A DNA stretch of 6,033 nucleotides from JBEKCP01 sp050014815 (GCA_050014815.1 JBEKCP010000393.1:1-6033), one strand, 5' to 3'; shown: positions 1 to 5,599, numbered from the stretch's first letter. Made by a program: numbers and translations. Notes: generated by a model not told the origin, from the sequence alone.

Positions 1-401
1 GCCCCAATGACCGTCCAGGTGAACAAGAAGATGATGAGGACAAGGACGGCACCCGCGTCCCTGATGTCGCGAATATCCGGGCGCCCAACCAAATCAACAA
101 CTATCGCGAACATCACGAAGGGGAATAGGCATGCTCCCGCCACGATTGCCGCTTTTCTCGGCTTCTTGCCGCCGAACAAGAGGGGCTGCGCAAGACAGCA
201 GCCCGTAAACGTGATGAGCATCGCCGTCATCGTGTAGGGGCCGGCCTGCAGCAGTTGAAGGCACCGGAGCAGGCCGGCGTAGACGGCCGTGAGAACCAGC
301 ATGGCGGCGATTCCGAATCTGCGGGGCACGCCCACGCCGCGCTCGGCCGGCAAGCGGGCCGGGGCGGCCCCGGGTTCATCCGCGCTGCTCGGTGGTTCCA
401 T
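1..401 (-). CDS. Partial multi-pass membrane protein of unknown function (N-terminal part)
   Basis: Reading the minus strand from an ATG at 401 gives 133 codons without a stop, running off the left edge, so only the N-terminal part is visible. Residues 1-28 are Pro/Ala/Glu-rich and hydrophilic. Four hydrophobic stretches follow at about 29-51, 55-76, 84-105 and 116-133, each long enough to span a membrane; short charged loops (GGKKPRK at 78-84, RPDIRDIRD at 107-115) separate some of them. This hydropathy pattern, an even codon composition and the absence of stops make it a real gene; the competing plus-strand reading frames here are short and show no protein-like pattern. I do not recognise the family. 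The start is uncertain because no clear Shine-Dalgarno precedes it. It is divergent from doxX, with a repeat and two candidate promoters between them. Confidence 0.6.
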   Translation of the reverse strand, partial: MEPPSSADEPGAAPARLPAERGVGVPRRFGIAAMLVLTAVYAGLLRCLQLLQAGPYTMTAMLITFTGCCLAQPLLFGGKKPRKAAIVAGACLFPFVMFAIVVDLVGRPDIRDIRDAGAVLVLIIFLFTWTVIG

Positions 402-451
402 CGGAGAAGTCGCGCCGTTGTGCCATGTCGTCCGCCTGGCCCTTGCGCGCC

Positions 452-480
452 ATCCTAACCCCGCGGCGGAAACGGTGCAA
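452..480 (-). promoter_or_regulatory. Weak candidate promoter for the left-edge membrane protein
   Basis: On the minus strand TTGCAC (480-475) and TAGGAT (457-452) are 17 bp apart and about 50 bp upstream of the ATG at 401. Both hexamers match the sigma70 consensus only partly (3/6 and 4/6), so this is a suggestion from position and spacing. Confidence 0.22.
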
Positions 481-482
481 GC

Positions 483-541
483 CATGTAGCCGGCACACTC
501 CGTGTGCCGGACTTCCGCACACGGAGTGTGCGGACTGCATG
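483..541. repeat. REP-like double-hairpin repeat, copy 1
   Basis: Two adjacent perfect hairpins lie head to head. The first pairs CCGGCACAC (490-498) with GTGTGCCGG (502-510) around a TCC loop. The second pairs TCCGCACAC (514-522) with GTGTGCGGA (526-534) around a GGA loop. The two arms are also reverse complements of each other over 15 bp (493-507 with 517-531), so the whole element is a 59-bp imperfect palindrome. GTAG (486-489) directly abuts the foot of the left hairpin, and GCAG abuts the right hairpin on the minus strand. A near-identical core recurs at 3541-3600. The hairpin plus GTAG foot matches the general layout of REP sequences mobilised by REP-associated tyrosine (Y1) transposases; that assignment is inference, as no transposase is in the window. 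Confidence 0.85.
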
Positions 542-544
542 ATA

Positions 545-572
545 TTGACCCGGCGCGTACTGGTCCTACAAT
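545..572 (+). promoter_or_regulatory. Sigma70-like promoter for the DoxX gene
   Basis: TTGACC (545-550) and TACAAT (567-572) each match the sigma70 hexamers at 5 of 6 positions and are 16 bp apart. Transcription would begin near 579, giving a leader of about 50 nt before the ATG at 628. The -35 box starts only 4 bp after the end of the double-hairpin repeat. Confidence 0.6.
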
Positions 573-614
573 ACCCTGGCGTCTTTTCAACAAGTTCGGT
601 TTCCTGTATTTGAC

Positions 615-620
615 GGGAGG
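615..620 (+). promoter_or_regulatory. Ribosome binding site fixing the DoxX start
   Basis: GGGAGG lies 7 nt before the ATG at 628. The open frame continues upstream to 502, but that extension translates the repeat and the promoter, so 628 is the start. Confidence 0.7.
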
Positions 621-627
621 GCATGGC

Positions 628-1098
628 ATGAAATGGCTTTTCGACACGCGTGCCGGCGGGGCCGGCTTGATCTTGCGCCTGGGACTGGGAATCGTCATGT
701 TTCCGCACGGCATGGGAAAGCTGCTGGGCTGGTTCGGCGGGCCGGGGTTTGCCGCGAGCTACCAGATGTTCACCCAGAACATGCACATCCCCGCGGTGCT
801 CGCCGTCCTGGTGATCCTGGCCGAGTCGCTGGGGGCCGTCGGGCTGATCGTCGGCTGCCTGACCCGCATCGCGGCCTTCGGACTGGCCTGCGACATGATC
901 GGGGCCATCGCCATGGTCCATTGGCACAACGGCTTCTACATGAACTGGTTTGGGCAACAAGCGGGCGAGGGATACGAGTACCATTTGTTGGCCATCGCCA
1001 TTGGTCTGGCGCTCACAATCGCGGGCGCCGGATGTTGCTCGATCGACCGGCTCATCGCCTGGCTCTTCTTTCGCAAGGGCGAATCTGGTATCGAATGA
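628..1098 (+). CDS. DoxX family membrane protein
   Basis: This is a 156-residue DoxX-family integral membrane protein, a normal length for the family. Four predicted membrane segments lie at about 11-28, 55-75, 80-97 and 117-134. Family landmarks visible are HGMGKLLGWFGGPG (27-40), the loop HNGFYMNWFG followed by GEGYEYHLL (100-121), and GAGCCSID near the end (133-140), followed by a short basic tail. DoxX proteins are named for a subunit of archaeal thiosulfate:quinone oxidoreductase, but most bacterial members have no defined reaction; some are linked to redox stress or act as small membrane partners of other enzymes. The substrate cannot be read from the sequence. It has its own sigma70-like promoter and a GGGAGG ribosome site. 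It appears monocistronic: 315 bp separate it from the next gene, with no obvious U-tract terminator after it. Confidence 0.9.
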   Translation: MKWLFDTRAGGAGLILRLGLGIVMFPHGMGKLLGWFGGPGFAASYQMFTQNMHIPAVLAVLVILAESLGAVGLIVGCLTRIAAFGLACDMIGAIAMVHWHNGFYMNWFGQQAGEGYEYHLLAIAIGLALTIAGAGCCSIDRLIAWLFFRKGESGIE

Positions 1099-1253
1099 AT
1101 TGACGTCTTCCGCAGCCCAGGCGTTCCGAGACAGTCCAACCTTTATGATGTTGATTTTCAACGGGTTACGGCGACTGGACAGTTGGAGTTCTGCCGGGAG
1201 AATTCCGTTGATCGGCAGAGGTCGCGGATTTGCGTTTCATGGGCATATCGCTC

Positions 1254-1282
1254 TTGGCTTCACCGGCGGTTTCGGCGACAAT
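1254..1282 (+). promoter_or_regulatory. Weak candidate promoter upstream of the acyltransferase
   Basis: TTGGCT (1254-1259) and GACAAT (1277-1282) are 17 bp apart; each matches the sigma70 hexamers at 4 of 6 positions. If used, transcription would begin near 1289, placing the whole inverted repeat in the 5' leader of the acyltransferase mRNA. The match is weak. Confidence 0.25.
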
Positions 1283-1288
1283 GGGGCT

Positions 1289-1383
1289 GGGAAAAGGTGA
1301 CAGGCACCTTTTGCCGGGACCAACCTCCGGTTGGTACCCGCCCTTCGGGTGCTTCGCACAAAAGGTGCCTGTCACCTTTTCCC
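1289..1383. repeat. Perfect 25-bp inverted repeat with two internal hairpins
   Basis: The arms 1289-1313 and 1359-1383 are perfect 25-bp reverse complements, each containing AAAAGGTGACAGGCACC on one strand. Each arm is also self-complementary (AAAAGGTG pairs with CACCTTTT across five bases). The 45-nt loop holds two more hairpins: ACCAACC (1319-1325) with GGTTGGT (1329-1335) around TCC, and ACCCG (1336-1340) with CGGGT (1346-1350). The folded form would be a long stem carrying two short hairpins, a three-way junction. The interior is too short to encode a protein, so this is a non-coding dispersed-repeat or MITE-like unit and not an insertion sequence. No second copy is present in this window. 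Confidence 0.88.
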
Positions 1384-1399
1384 GGAGGTTCCATTCCAC

Positions 1400-1406
1400 G
1401 GAAGGG
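1400..1406 (+). promoter_or_regulatory. Ribosome binding site fixing the acyltransferase start
   Basis: GGAAGGG (1400-1406) lies 7 nt before the ATG at 1414. The frame is open upstream to 1183, but that extension reads through the inverted repeat, so 1414 is the start. Confidence 0.6.
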
Positions 1407-1413
1407 ATGGTGC

Positions 1414-2343
1414 ATGCGCCGCAAAAGCCGTCGCGCCCGAGATTATTTCGTCTATGTCGCCCTCCGCATCTTGATCTGCATCGTGCAGGCACTGCCGATG
1501 GAGATTGGCCGGGGCCTGGCGCGGGGTATGGCCTGGCTGTTCGACGAGGTGCTCCGGCTGCGGGCCGAGGTGGTCGAGGAGAACCTCGCCCACGCCTTCC
1601 CGGACCTCTCGGCCGCCGACCGCCGGGGGTTGGCGCGGCGGATGTGGGAACACCTGTTCCTGCTGGCCTTCGAGGTCGTCCATATTCCGCGGAAGATCCA
1701 CCAGACGAACTGGCGGCAGTATGTCCGCCTGAGCGGCGTGGCGCCGTTGGTGCGGCTCCTATTGAGCCCGCGGCCGGTCATTGTGGTGACGGGCCATTTC
1801 GGCAACTTCGAGTTGGGCGGCTACGCCTTGGGAATCCTGGGCTTCCCGACCTACACCGTCGCCCGAAACCTGGATAATCCCTATCTGGACCGCTACCTGT
1901 CGCGGTTCCGCGGGGCCACGGGCCAGTTCCTCATTCCGAAGAACGGCGGATACGATCAGATCCTGGACGTGCTCTCCGGCGGCGGGACCATGGCCCTCTT
2001 GGCCGATCAGCATGCGGGAGACAAGGGGTGTTGGGTCGAGTTCTTCGGTCGGCCGGCCTCGGCCCACAAGGCAATCGCCCTGCTGGCCCTGGAGCACGAT
2101 GCCCCGGTGGCCGTGTGCTATGCCCGGCGCCTGGACCGGCCCATGCGATTCGAGATGGTCGCCCACGCCATGGCCGATCCGTGCGACGCGGCGGACGGGA
2201 TCGGCACGGTCCGCGACCTGACCCAGTGGTACACCCGGAATCTGGAGGAAGCGATCCGAAGGGCGCCGGAGCAGTATTGGTGGGTACACCGGCGGTGGAA
2301 AGGCCCGGGCAAGAAGCGCCCGGATCTGAAGAAGGCGGCGTGA
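1414..2343 (+). CDS. LpxL/HtrB-type lipid A biosynthesis acyltransferase
   Basis: A 309-residue member of the lysophospholipid acyltransferase superfamily, LpxL/LpxM (HtrB/MsbB) branch, close to the usual length of about 300. These inner-membrane enzymes transfer a secondary acyl chain from acyl-ACP to a Kdo-lipid A precursor on the cytoplasmic face. The N-terminus is basic (MRRKSRRARD), followed by a hydrophobic anchor at about 11-28. VEENLAHAFPDLS (53-65) matches the conserved N-terminal region. The catalytic HX4E motif is intact as HFGNFE (H128, E133). LADQHAGDKG and VEFFGRPASAHKA (196-220) match the conserved substrate-site block, and the end carries the family signature APEQYWWVHRRWK (284-296). 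The tail is lysine-rich. The gene stands alone between a structured repeat upstream and convergent genes downstream. Exact acceptor and acyl length cannot be told, so no gene symbol is given. Confidence 0.92.
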   Translation: MRRKSRRARDYFVYVALRILICIVQALPMEIGRGLARGMAWLFDEVLRLRAEVVEENLAHAFPDLSAADRRGLARRMWEHLFLLAFEVVHIPRKIHQTNWRQYVRLSGVAPLVRLLLSPRPVIVVTGHFGNFELGGYALGILGFPTYTVARNLDNPYLDRYLSRFRGATGQFLIPKNGGYDQILDVLSGGGTMALLADQHAGDKGCWVEFFGRPASAHKAIALLALEHDAPVAVCYARRLDRPMRFEMVAHAMADPCDAADGIGTVRDLTQWYTRNLEEAIRRAPEQYWWVHRRWKGPGKKRPDLKKAA

Positions 2344-2358
2344 TGCCCACAGCAACTG

Positions 2359-2479
2359 AGCCACGGATGCGACACGGATCAAACACGGATGTTTCAGAAA
2401 ACAGATCGTTTGAAGCCGATCTACGATCTGCCGTAGGCGATCATTCGATCTGTGTTCGATCCGTGTTTCATCCGTGGCT
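2359..2479. repeat. Inverted repeat of 11-bp-phased CACGGAT heptamers between convergent genes
   Basis: The left arm (2359-2390) and right arm (2448-2479) are reverse complements at 28 of 32 positions. Each arm consists of three heptamers at an exact 11-bp period: CACGGAT at 2362, 2373 and 2384, then ATCTGTG at 2448 and ATCCGTG at 2459 and 2470. The 57-nt loop contains another hairpin, CAGATCGT (2402-2409) with ACGATCTG (2423-2430). The element fills the gap between the acyltransferase stop (2343) and the GNAT stop (2513). A long stem here could end transcription from both sides, but no U-tract is present, so terminator function is inferred from position only. Confidence 0.8.
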
Positions 2480-2512
2480 GAATCCGGAAGTCATTCTTTG
2501 GCCGGGCCTTGG

Positions 2513-3466
2513 CTACGTCTCTTTCCGCAGCACGCTGCCGTGGGCGACCTGTTGGAAACCCAACTTGTGGTAGAGCCCCAACGCGGCGACGTTGTGCTGC
2601 ATGGTCTGGATCTCGATGGTGGTTACGCCCTCGTGGAAGAAGTGGCGAAAGGCCTCGCCCAGGAGGAACATGGCGACGCCGCGGCGGCGGAACGACTCTT
2701 CGACCCACACGTCGATGAGGCCCAGCGATTTGGGCCGCGCCGTGACGGGCAGCAGGTCCATGTCGCGGAAGGTGGCCGCGGCGACCGCGGGACCGCCGCT
2801 GCGGGGCACGATCTCCAGCCGTATCAGGTCGAACGCGCCCAGCGTGCAGGCCTCCCACCAGTTCCGCGACGGCGGGTCCACGACGATCTCGACGAGCATC
2901 TGCCGCCGGATCTGCATCTGGCGGCGGTCCACCGTGGCCTCGAACGTGCTCAGGTCCCGCTGGAGCAGGATCGTCCGGTCGATCTCCCGATAGCCGGCCG
3001 ACGCGTAAACCCCTTGGGCGACCACGTCGGACTCCAGCACGCCGGGCAAGTCGCTGCCGCCGTAGAGGCCCAGGTAGAAGCTGCTCAGCGGCTGGATCCC
3101 GCCGCCGTAGAGCACCTTGGCGCCGCGGCGGCGAAGATAATCCTCGCAGCGCTCCAGGAGGCCCCGGGCGATCGCGGCCTCATCGCAGTCGGGCCGCGTG
3201 AGGACAACGTAGGTTGTCCCCAGCTCGGTCGACACGCCGTCGCCCGTATCGGTGGAGCCGAAGCCGGCATGGGCGAACCCGACGGCCTGACCGCCCTCCC
3301 AGGCGAGGATCAGCCCCGGATAGTCGAAATAGAGCTTGGCATAGACGTGCTGCTCGAGCAAATCGGTCGAGACGGGCTGAAAGAGGCGGGCCTGCCCACC
3401 CCGGCTCCTCCAGATGGAGCAGATTGCCGGCGGATCGGTATTGCGAAACGCACGGTAGGTCAACAT
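2513..3466 (-). CDS. Two-domain GNAT-family N-acetyltransferase
   Basis: A 317-residue protein with two tandem GNAT folds. The N-terminal domain (about 1-172) shows the GNAT pattern of strand GGQAVGFAHAGF (58-69), strand ELGTTYVVLTRP (81-92), helix AIARGLLERCEDYLRRRG and end strand VYASAGYREIDR (153-164), but its acetyl-CoA pyrophosphate loop is degenerate. The C-terminal domain (about 185-317) has an intact loop, ESFRRRGVAMFLLGEAF (257-273), and the typical ending HNVAALGLYHKLGF (291-304), so it is the likely catalytic half. The acetyl acceptor cannot be predicted. The start was chosen at 3466 because AGGGA lies 8 nt upstream; another in-frame ATG at 3484 would add six residues but has no ribosome site. 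It follows the glycosyltransferase gene by 74 bp and has its own TATAAT box. It converges on the acyltransferase gene. Confidence 0.86.
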   Translation of the reverse strand: MLTYRAFRNTDPPAICSIWRSRGGQARLFQPVSTDLLEQHVYAKLYFDYPGLILAWEGGQAVGFAHAGFGSTDTGDGVSTELGTTYVVLTRPDCDEAAIARGLLERCEDYLRRRGAKVLYGGGIQPLSSFYLGLYGGSDLPGVLESDVVAQGVYASAGYREIDRTILLQRDLSTFEATVDRRQMQIRRQMLVEIVVDPPSRNWWEACTLGAFDLIRLEIVPRSGGPAVAAATFRDMDLLPVTARPKSLGLIDVWVEESFRRRGVAMFLLGEAFRHFFHEGVTTIEIQTMQHNVAALGLYHKLGFQQVAHGSVLRKET

Positions 3467-3474
3467 CGCCTCTG

Positions 3475-3479
3475 TCCCT
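3475..3479 (-). promoter_or_regulatory. Ribosome binding site deciding the GNAT start
   Basis: On the minus strand AGGGA (3479-3475) lies 8 nt before the ATG at 3466. The upstream ATG at 3484 is preceded only by GC-rich sequence with no Shine-Dalgarno match. Confidence 0.5.
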
Positions 3480-3510
3480 GCCATCGACGGCGGCGGCCGC
3501 GGAGTGATTG

Positions 3511-3516
3511 ATTATA
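3511..3516 (-). promoter_or_regulatory. Perfect -10 box (TATAAT) for the GNAT gene
   Basis: The minus strand reads TATAAT at 3516-3511 in an otherwise GC-rich gap, about 45 bp before the start at 3466. No good -35 hexamer sits 16-18 bp upstream (TGGCTA at 17 bp matches 3 of 6). Transcription would begin near 3504. Confidence 0.45.
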
Positions 3517-3540
3517 GATCGGCAGCCCGCGGTTAGCCAG

Positions 3541-3600
3541 TCATGCAGCCGGCACACTCCGTGTGCCGGATTCCGCACACGGAGTGTGCGGGCTACGTAG
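3541..3600. repeat. REP-like double-hairpin repeat, copy 2, overlapping the glycosyltransferase 3' end
   Basis: The core is the same as at 483-541 apart from one deleted base: CCGGCACAC (3549-3557) with GTGTGCCGG (3561-3569) around TCC, then CCGCACAC (3573-3580) with GTGTGCGG (3584-3591) around GGA. Here GCAG is at the foot of the left hairpin and GTAG, read on the minus strand, flanks the right hairpin one base from its stem, the opposite arrangement to copy 1. The shared boundary TCATGCAG is at the left end here and, on the minus strand, at the right end of copy 1, so judged by their flanks the two copies are inverted. The element lies inside the last codons of the glycosyltransferase and includes its TGA stop. 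Confidence 0.85.
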
Positions 3601-4593
3601 TGCTATCGGGGCCAGAATGGCTGCCAGGCGAGGGCCCCAGTGCTGAACGCTGTAGTGTTCCACCACCCGCTGCCGGGCGGCCGCCCCCATCTGGTTTCGC
3701 AGGGCAGGATCGGCGGCCAATCGAGCGACCGCCGCGGTCCACTCGGCGGGAGTCGAGGCCAGGAACCCGGTTCGGCCGTCGATCACCAGCCGGTGATGGA
3801 TGCCAACCGGATTGGCCACCACCGGCAGCCCGGCCGCCATGTATTGAAGCACCTTCAGGCCGCACTTTCCGAGGCTCCATAGGTCGTCGGGCAGCCAACT
3901 GATGCCGATATCGGCCTCGGCCAACTCGTCGGCCTCGGCCTCGGCCGACCATGGCCGCAGCGAAAGGCGGACTCCAAGCGATGGCGGGGCCGTGTCGCAG
4001 ATCAGCCGCAGGTCGATGCCGGGCAGTGCCTTCGCCACGGCGCCCAAATGCTCGCGGATGCACCCCAGCGACGGGAGCATGGCCCGCTGGCCGATCCAGG
4101 CCAGACGGACGGCCGCCCCCGTGCGGCAGTGCGCCGCCGGAGGGTACCATCGCGGCTCGACACAGGTGGGGACATGGTGGACCCGCCCGGGATCGGTGTA
4201 CGCCGCCGCGTACTGCCGCAAGTACTCGTTGCCGGCCAGCACCGCATCGGCGACGCGGACGGCCAGGCGAAATCGCGCCAGCCGCATCGGGCTCAGCGCC
4301 CCGCCGGTGCTGAAGCTGTCGCGGAAGAACAAGGCGTCGTCCACGTCGTAGACAAGCCGCCGGCAGAGCCGCCGGAGCACGAGCAACTGCCATCGCGGCA
4401 GCAGCCTCCGCTGGAGGATGACCAGGTCGGCCCGGCCGGCCCTGACAAATTGCCCCAGTCGCGCCGGCAGGTGCTTCGAGAGCGGGAGGGCCTCCAGAAA
4501 CAAACCCTCCTGGGCCATCGACCACGCCAAGGCGCTCAGGCGATAGCGAAAGCAAACGTGGTCGGCACTCTCGATCAGGGCCAGGACCTTCAT
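3541..4593 (-). CDS. GT-B glycosyltransferase (GT4-like) with a repeat-derived C-terminus
   Basis: A 350-residue retaining-type GT-B glycosyltransferase, resembling family GT4. The N-terminal Rossmann-like half begins MKVLALIESADHVCFRYRL and carries VYDVDDALFF (81-90). The C-terminal donor-binding half begins near VRLAWIGQ (162-169) and carries the family block GKCGLKVLQYMAAGLPVVA (242-260) and RTGFLAS (274-280). There is no signal peptide, so it should act in the cytoplasm on an activated sugar and a lipid or glycan acceptor, probably for envelope polysaccharide; donor and acceptor are unknown. I chose the ATG at 4593 because the protein begins there with the expected first strand; an in-frame TTG at 4635 is possible, and the ribosome site is weak. 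It lies 51 bp after the TIM-barrel gene on the same strand, probably co-transcribed. Residues 333-350 (RSPHTPCAESGTRSVPAA) are encoded by repeat copy 2. Confidence 0.87.
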   Translation of the reverse strand: MKVLALIESADHVCFRYRLSALAWSMAQEGLFLEALPLSKHLPARLGQFVRAGRADLVILQRRLLPRWQLLVLRRLCRRLVYDVDDALFFRDSFSTGGALSPMRLARFRLAVRVADAVLAGNEYLRQYAAAYTDPGRVHHVPTCVEPRWYPPAAHCRTGAAVRLAWIGQRAMLPSLGCIREHLGAVAKALPGIDLRLICDTAPPSLGVRLSLRPWSAEAEADELAEADIGISWLPDDLWSLGKCGLKVLQYMAAGLPVVANPVGIHHRLVIDGRTGFLASTPAEWTAAVARLAADPALRNQMGAAARQRVVEHYSVQHWGPRLAAILAPIALRSPHTPCAESGTRSVPAA

Positions 4594-4644
4594 GGCCGGG
4601 ATCGTAGCAGAATCGCCCCGGCGAAAGAAGAGCAAACCGGGGAA

Positions 4645-5556
4645 TTACTCGAAGTGATAATCGCTGGCGGAGGAGGAGGCGACGAATCGCCGCTCGGAGG
4701 GCAGGCCGGCCGCCCGCCAAATCTTCTCCATCGCCTCGCCGACCTGCTTGACGACGACGTCGCGCCGACGGCTTGGCAGCACGCCCCGCGATGGTTTCGG
4801 CGTGACGGGACCGTCGTAGCCGATCTCTTTCAAGTAGACGAGCAGCGTGACCAAGTCGAGTCGCCCGCCGTCCGTGCCCGGCAGCAGCCGGGATTTCTCG
4901 TCCAGGTCGCTTGGGGCCACGCCGGCGGGCATGTCGGCCATCTGCACGGCCACGATCTGGGCCGGATCAATCTTGCGGACGCTGTCCAGCGATCCGCCCG
5001 AAGCCACGATGTCCCAGAGGTCCAGCACGAGACCGATGTTAGGAGCGGCCGCCATGTTCACCAGCAGCATGAGGGCGTCCAGGTCGTGAATGAACTGGAA
5101 TGCCTGGTTCTTGCGGAGATACTCGGCGGCCTGGAAGGCCACCCCCAGACGGACCCCCGAGGGCTCCAGGGCCTTGCAGATCTCTTGGAACCGGCGACGG
5201 TGGAACTCGAAGTTCTCATGATAGGGCCGCTTGTCGCCGGCAGGCAACAGCGTGATGGCGGCTCGCGTACACCCGACGGCGGCGGCAGCCTGGGCATAAT
5301 CCGGCAGCTTCTTGAGGTCCTTCTGATACGTCTCCTCGTCGGCATCCCAGTCCACCGGCAGTTGGAACGTGCCCAGGCGGATCTTGGCGCTATCGAACAG
5401 TCGCCGGGCGTAGGGCATGCCTTTCAGGCGTGCCCGGGTGGCAAAATCCGTCACGTTCAGGTCCATCCCGCCAAAGCCGTAAGTCAGGGCCAGCTCAATG
5501 AGTTCGCTTTGATGACCGGTAACGCCGAGGGCCGTGGGGCTGAGGTTCTTGAACAT
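4645..5556 (-). CDS. Sugar phosphate isomerase/epimerase-like TIM-barrel protein
   Basis: A 303-residue protein of the xylose-isomerase-like TIM-barrel family. Visible family traits are the first strand and helix (SPTALGVTGHQSELIELALTYGF), GGMDLNV (29-35), HENFEFHRRRFQEICKALEPSGVRLGV (113-139), NIGLVLDLWD (173-182), AVQMADMP (203-210), SRLLPGTDGGRLDL (222-235) and GYDGPVTPKP (246-255), ending in WRAAGLPS. Members rearrange or epimerise sugars, inositols or related polyols with a divalent metal. Several usual metal ligands seem changed: Ala140 where a Glu normally ends strand 5, Asp182 where a His often follows the strand-6 Asp (Asp179 is kept), and Lys254 where Glu is usual in the VTPEP-type motif. 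The activity may therefore differ or be lost. The start at 5556 is backed by GGCGGAG 8 nt upstream; the frame is open to 5835 but that part is not protein-like. It is the first gene of the minus-strand run. Confidence 0.86.
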   Translation of the reverse strand: MFKNLSPTALGVTGHQSELIELALTYGFGGMDLNVTDFATRARLKGMPYARRLFDSAKIRLGTFQLPVDWDADEETYQKDLKKLPDYAQAAAAVGCTRAAITLLPAGDKRPYHENFEFHRRRFQEICKALEPSGVRLGVAFQAAEYLRKNQAFQFIHDLDALMLLVNMAAAPNIGLVLDLWDIVASGGSLDSVRKIDPAQIVAVQMADMPAGVAPSDLDEKSRLLPGTDGGRLDLVTLLVYLKEIGYDGPVTPKPSRGVLPSRRRDVVVKQVGEAMEKIWRAAGLPSERRFVASSSASDYHFE

Positions 5557-5564
5557 GAAAATGG

Positions 5565-5571
5565 CTCCGCC
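5565..5571 (-). promoter_or_regulatory. Ribosome binding site fixing the TIM-barrel start
   Basis: The minus strand reads GGCGGAG at 5571-5565, 8 nt before the ATG at 5556. This start excludes 93 upstream in-frame codons that do not resemble protein. Confidence 0.55.
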
Positions 5572-5599
5572 GATATCGAGGAAAATGACTCTGGTTCTG

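Larger units (their letters stand above)
1099..1413. other. Gene-free stretch between doxX and the acyltransferase
   Basis: No convincing gene lies here on either strand; the open frames that cross it translate the inverted repeat at 1289-1383. The first 190 bp show nothing recognisable. The rest holds a weak candidate promoter, the 95-bp structured repeat and the acyltransferase ribosome site. Confidence 0.7.

Noticed and set aside
376..1161. Long minus-strand open frame (261 codons) opposite doxX
   Set aside because: It is antisense to a clear DoxX gene, crosses the repeat and its promoter, and its translation is low-complexity and hydrophilic with no fold pattern; it is a GC-driven shadow.
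1289..1383. Insertion sequence with 25-bp terminal inverted repeats
   Set aside because: Only 45 bp lie between the arms, too little for a transposase, and no clear target-site duplication is visible at the edges.
2474..3511. 345-codon plus-strand open frame opposite the GNAT gene
   Set aside because: It is antisense to a protein with two recognisable GNAT domains and is rich in Arg/Gly/His/Ala with no motif.
4616..4642. Hairpin terminator between the TIM-barrel and glycosyltransferase genes
   Set aside because: CCCCGG and CCGGGG can pair, but the stem is only 6 bp with a 15-nt loop and no U-tract, so the two genes are still likely co-transcribed.
3593..4720. 375-codon minus-strand frame overlapping the glycosyltransferase in another frame
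   Set aside because: It lacks glycosyltransferase motifs, is Gly/Arg/Pro-rich and overlaps the end of the TIM-barrel gene; the GT-B motifs lie in the 4593-3541 frame.
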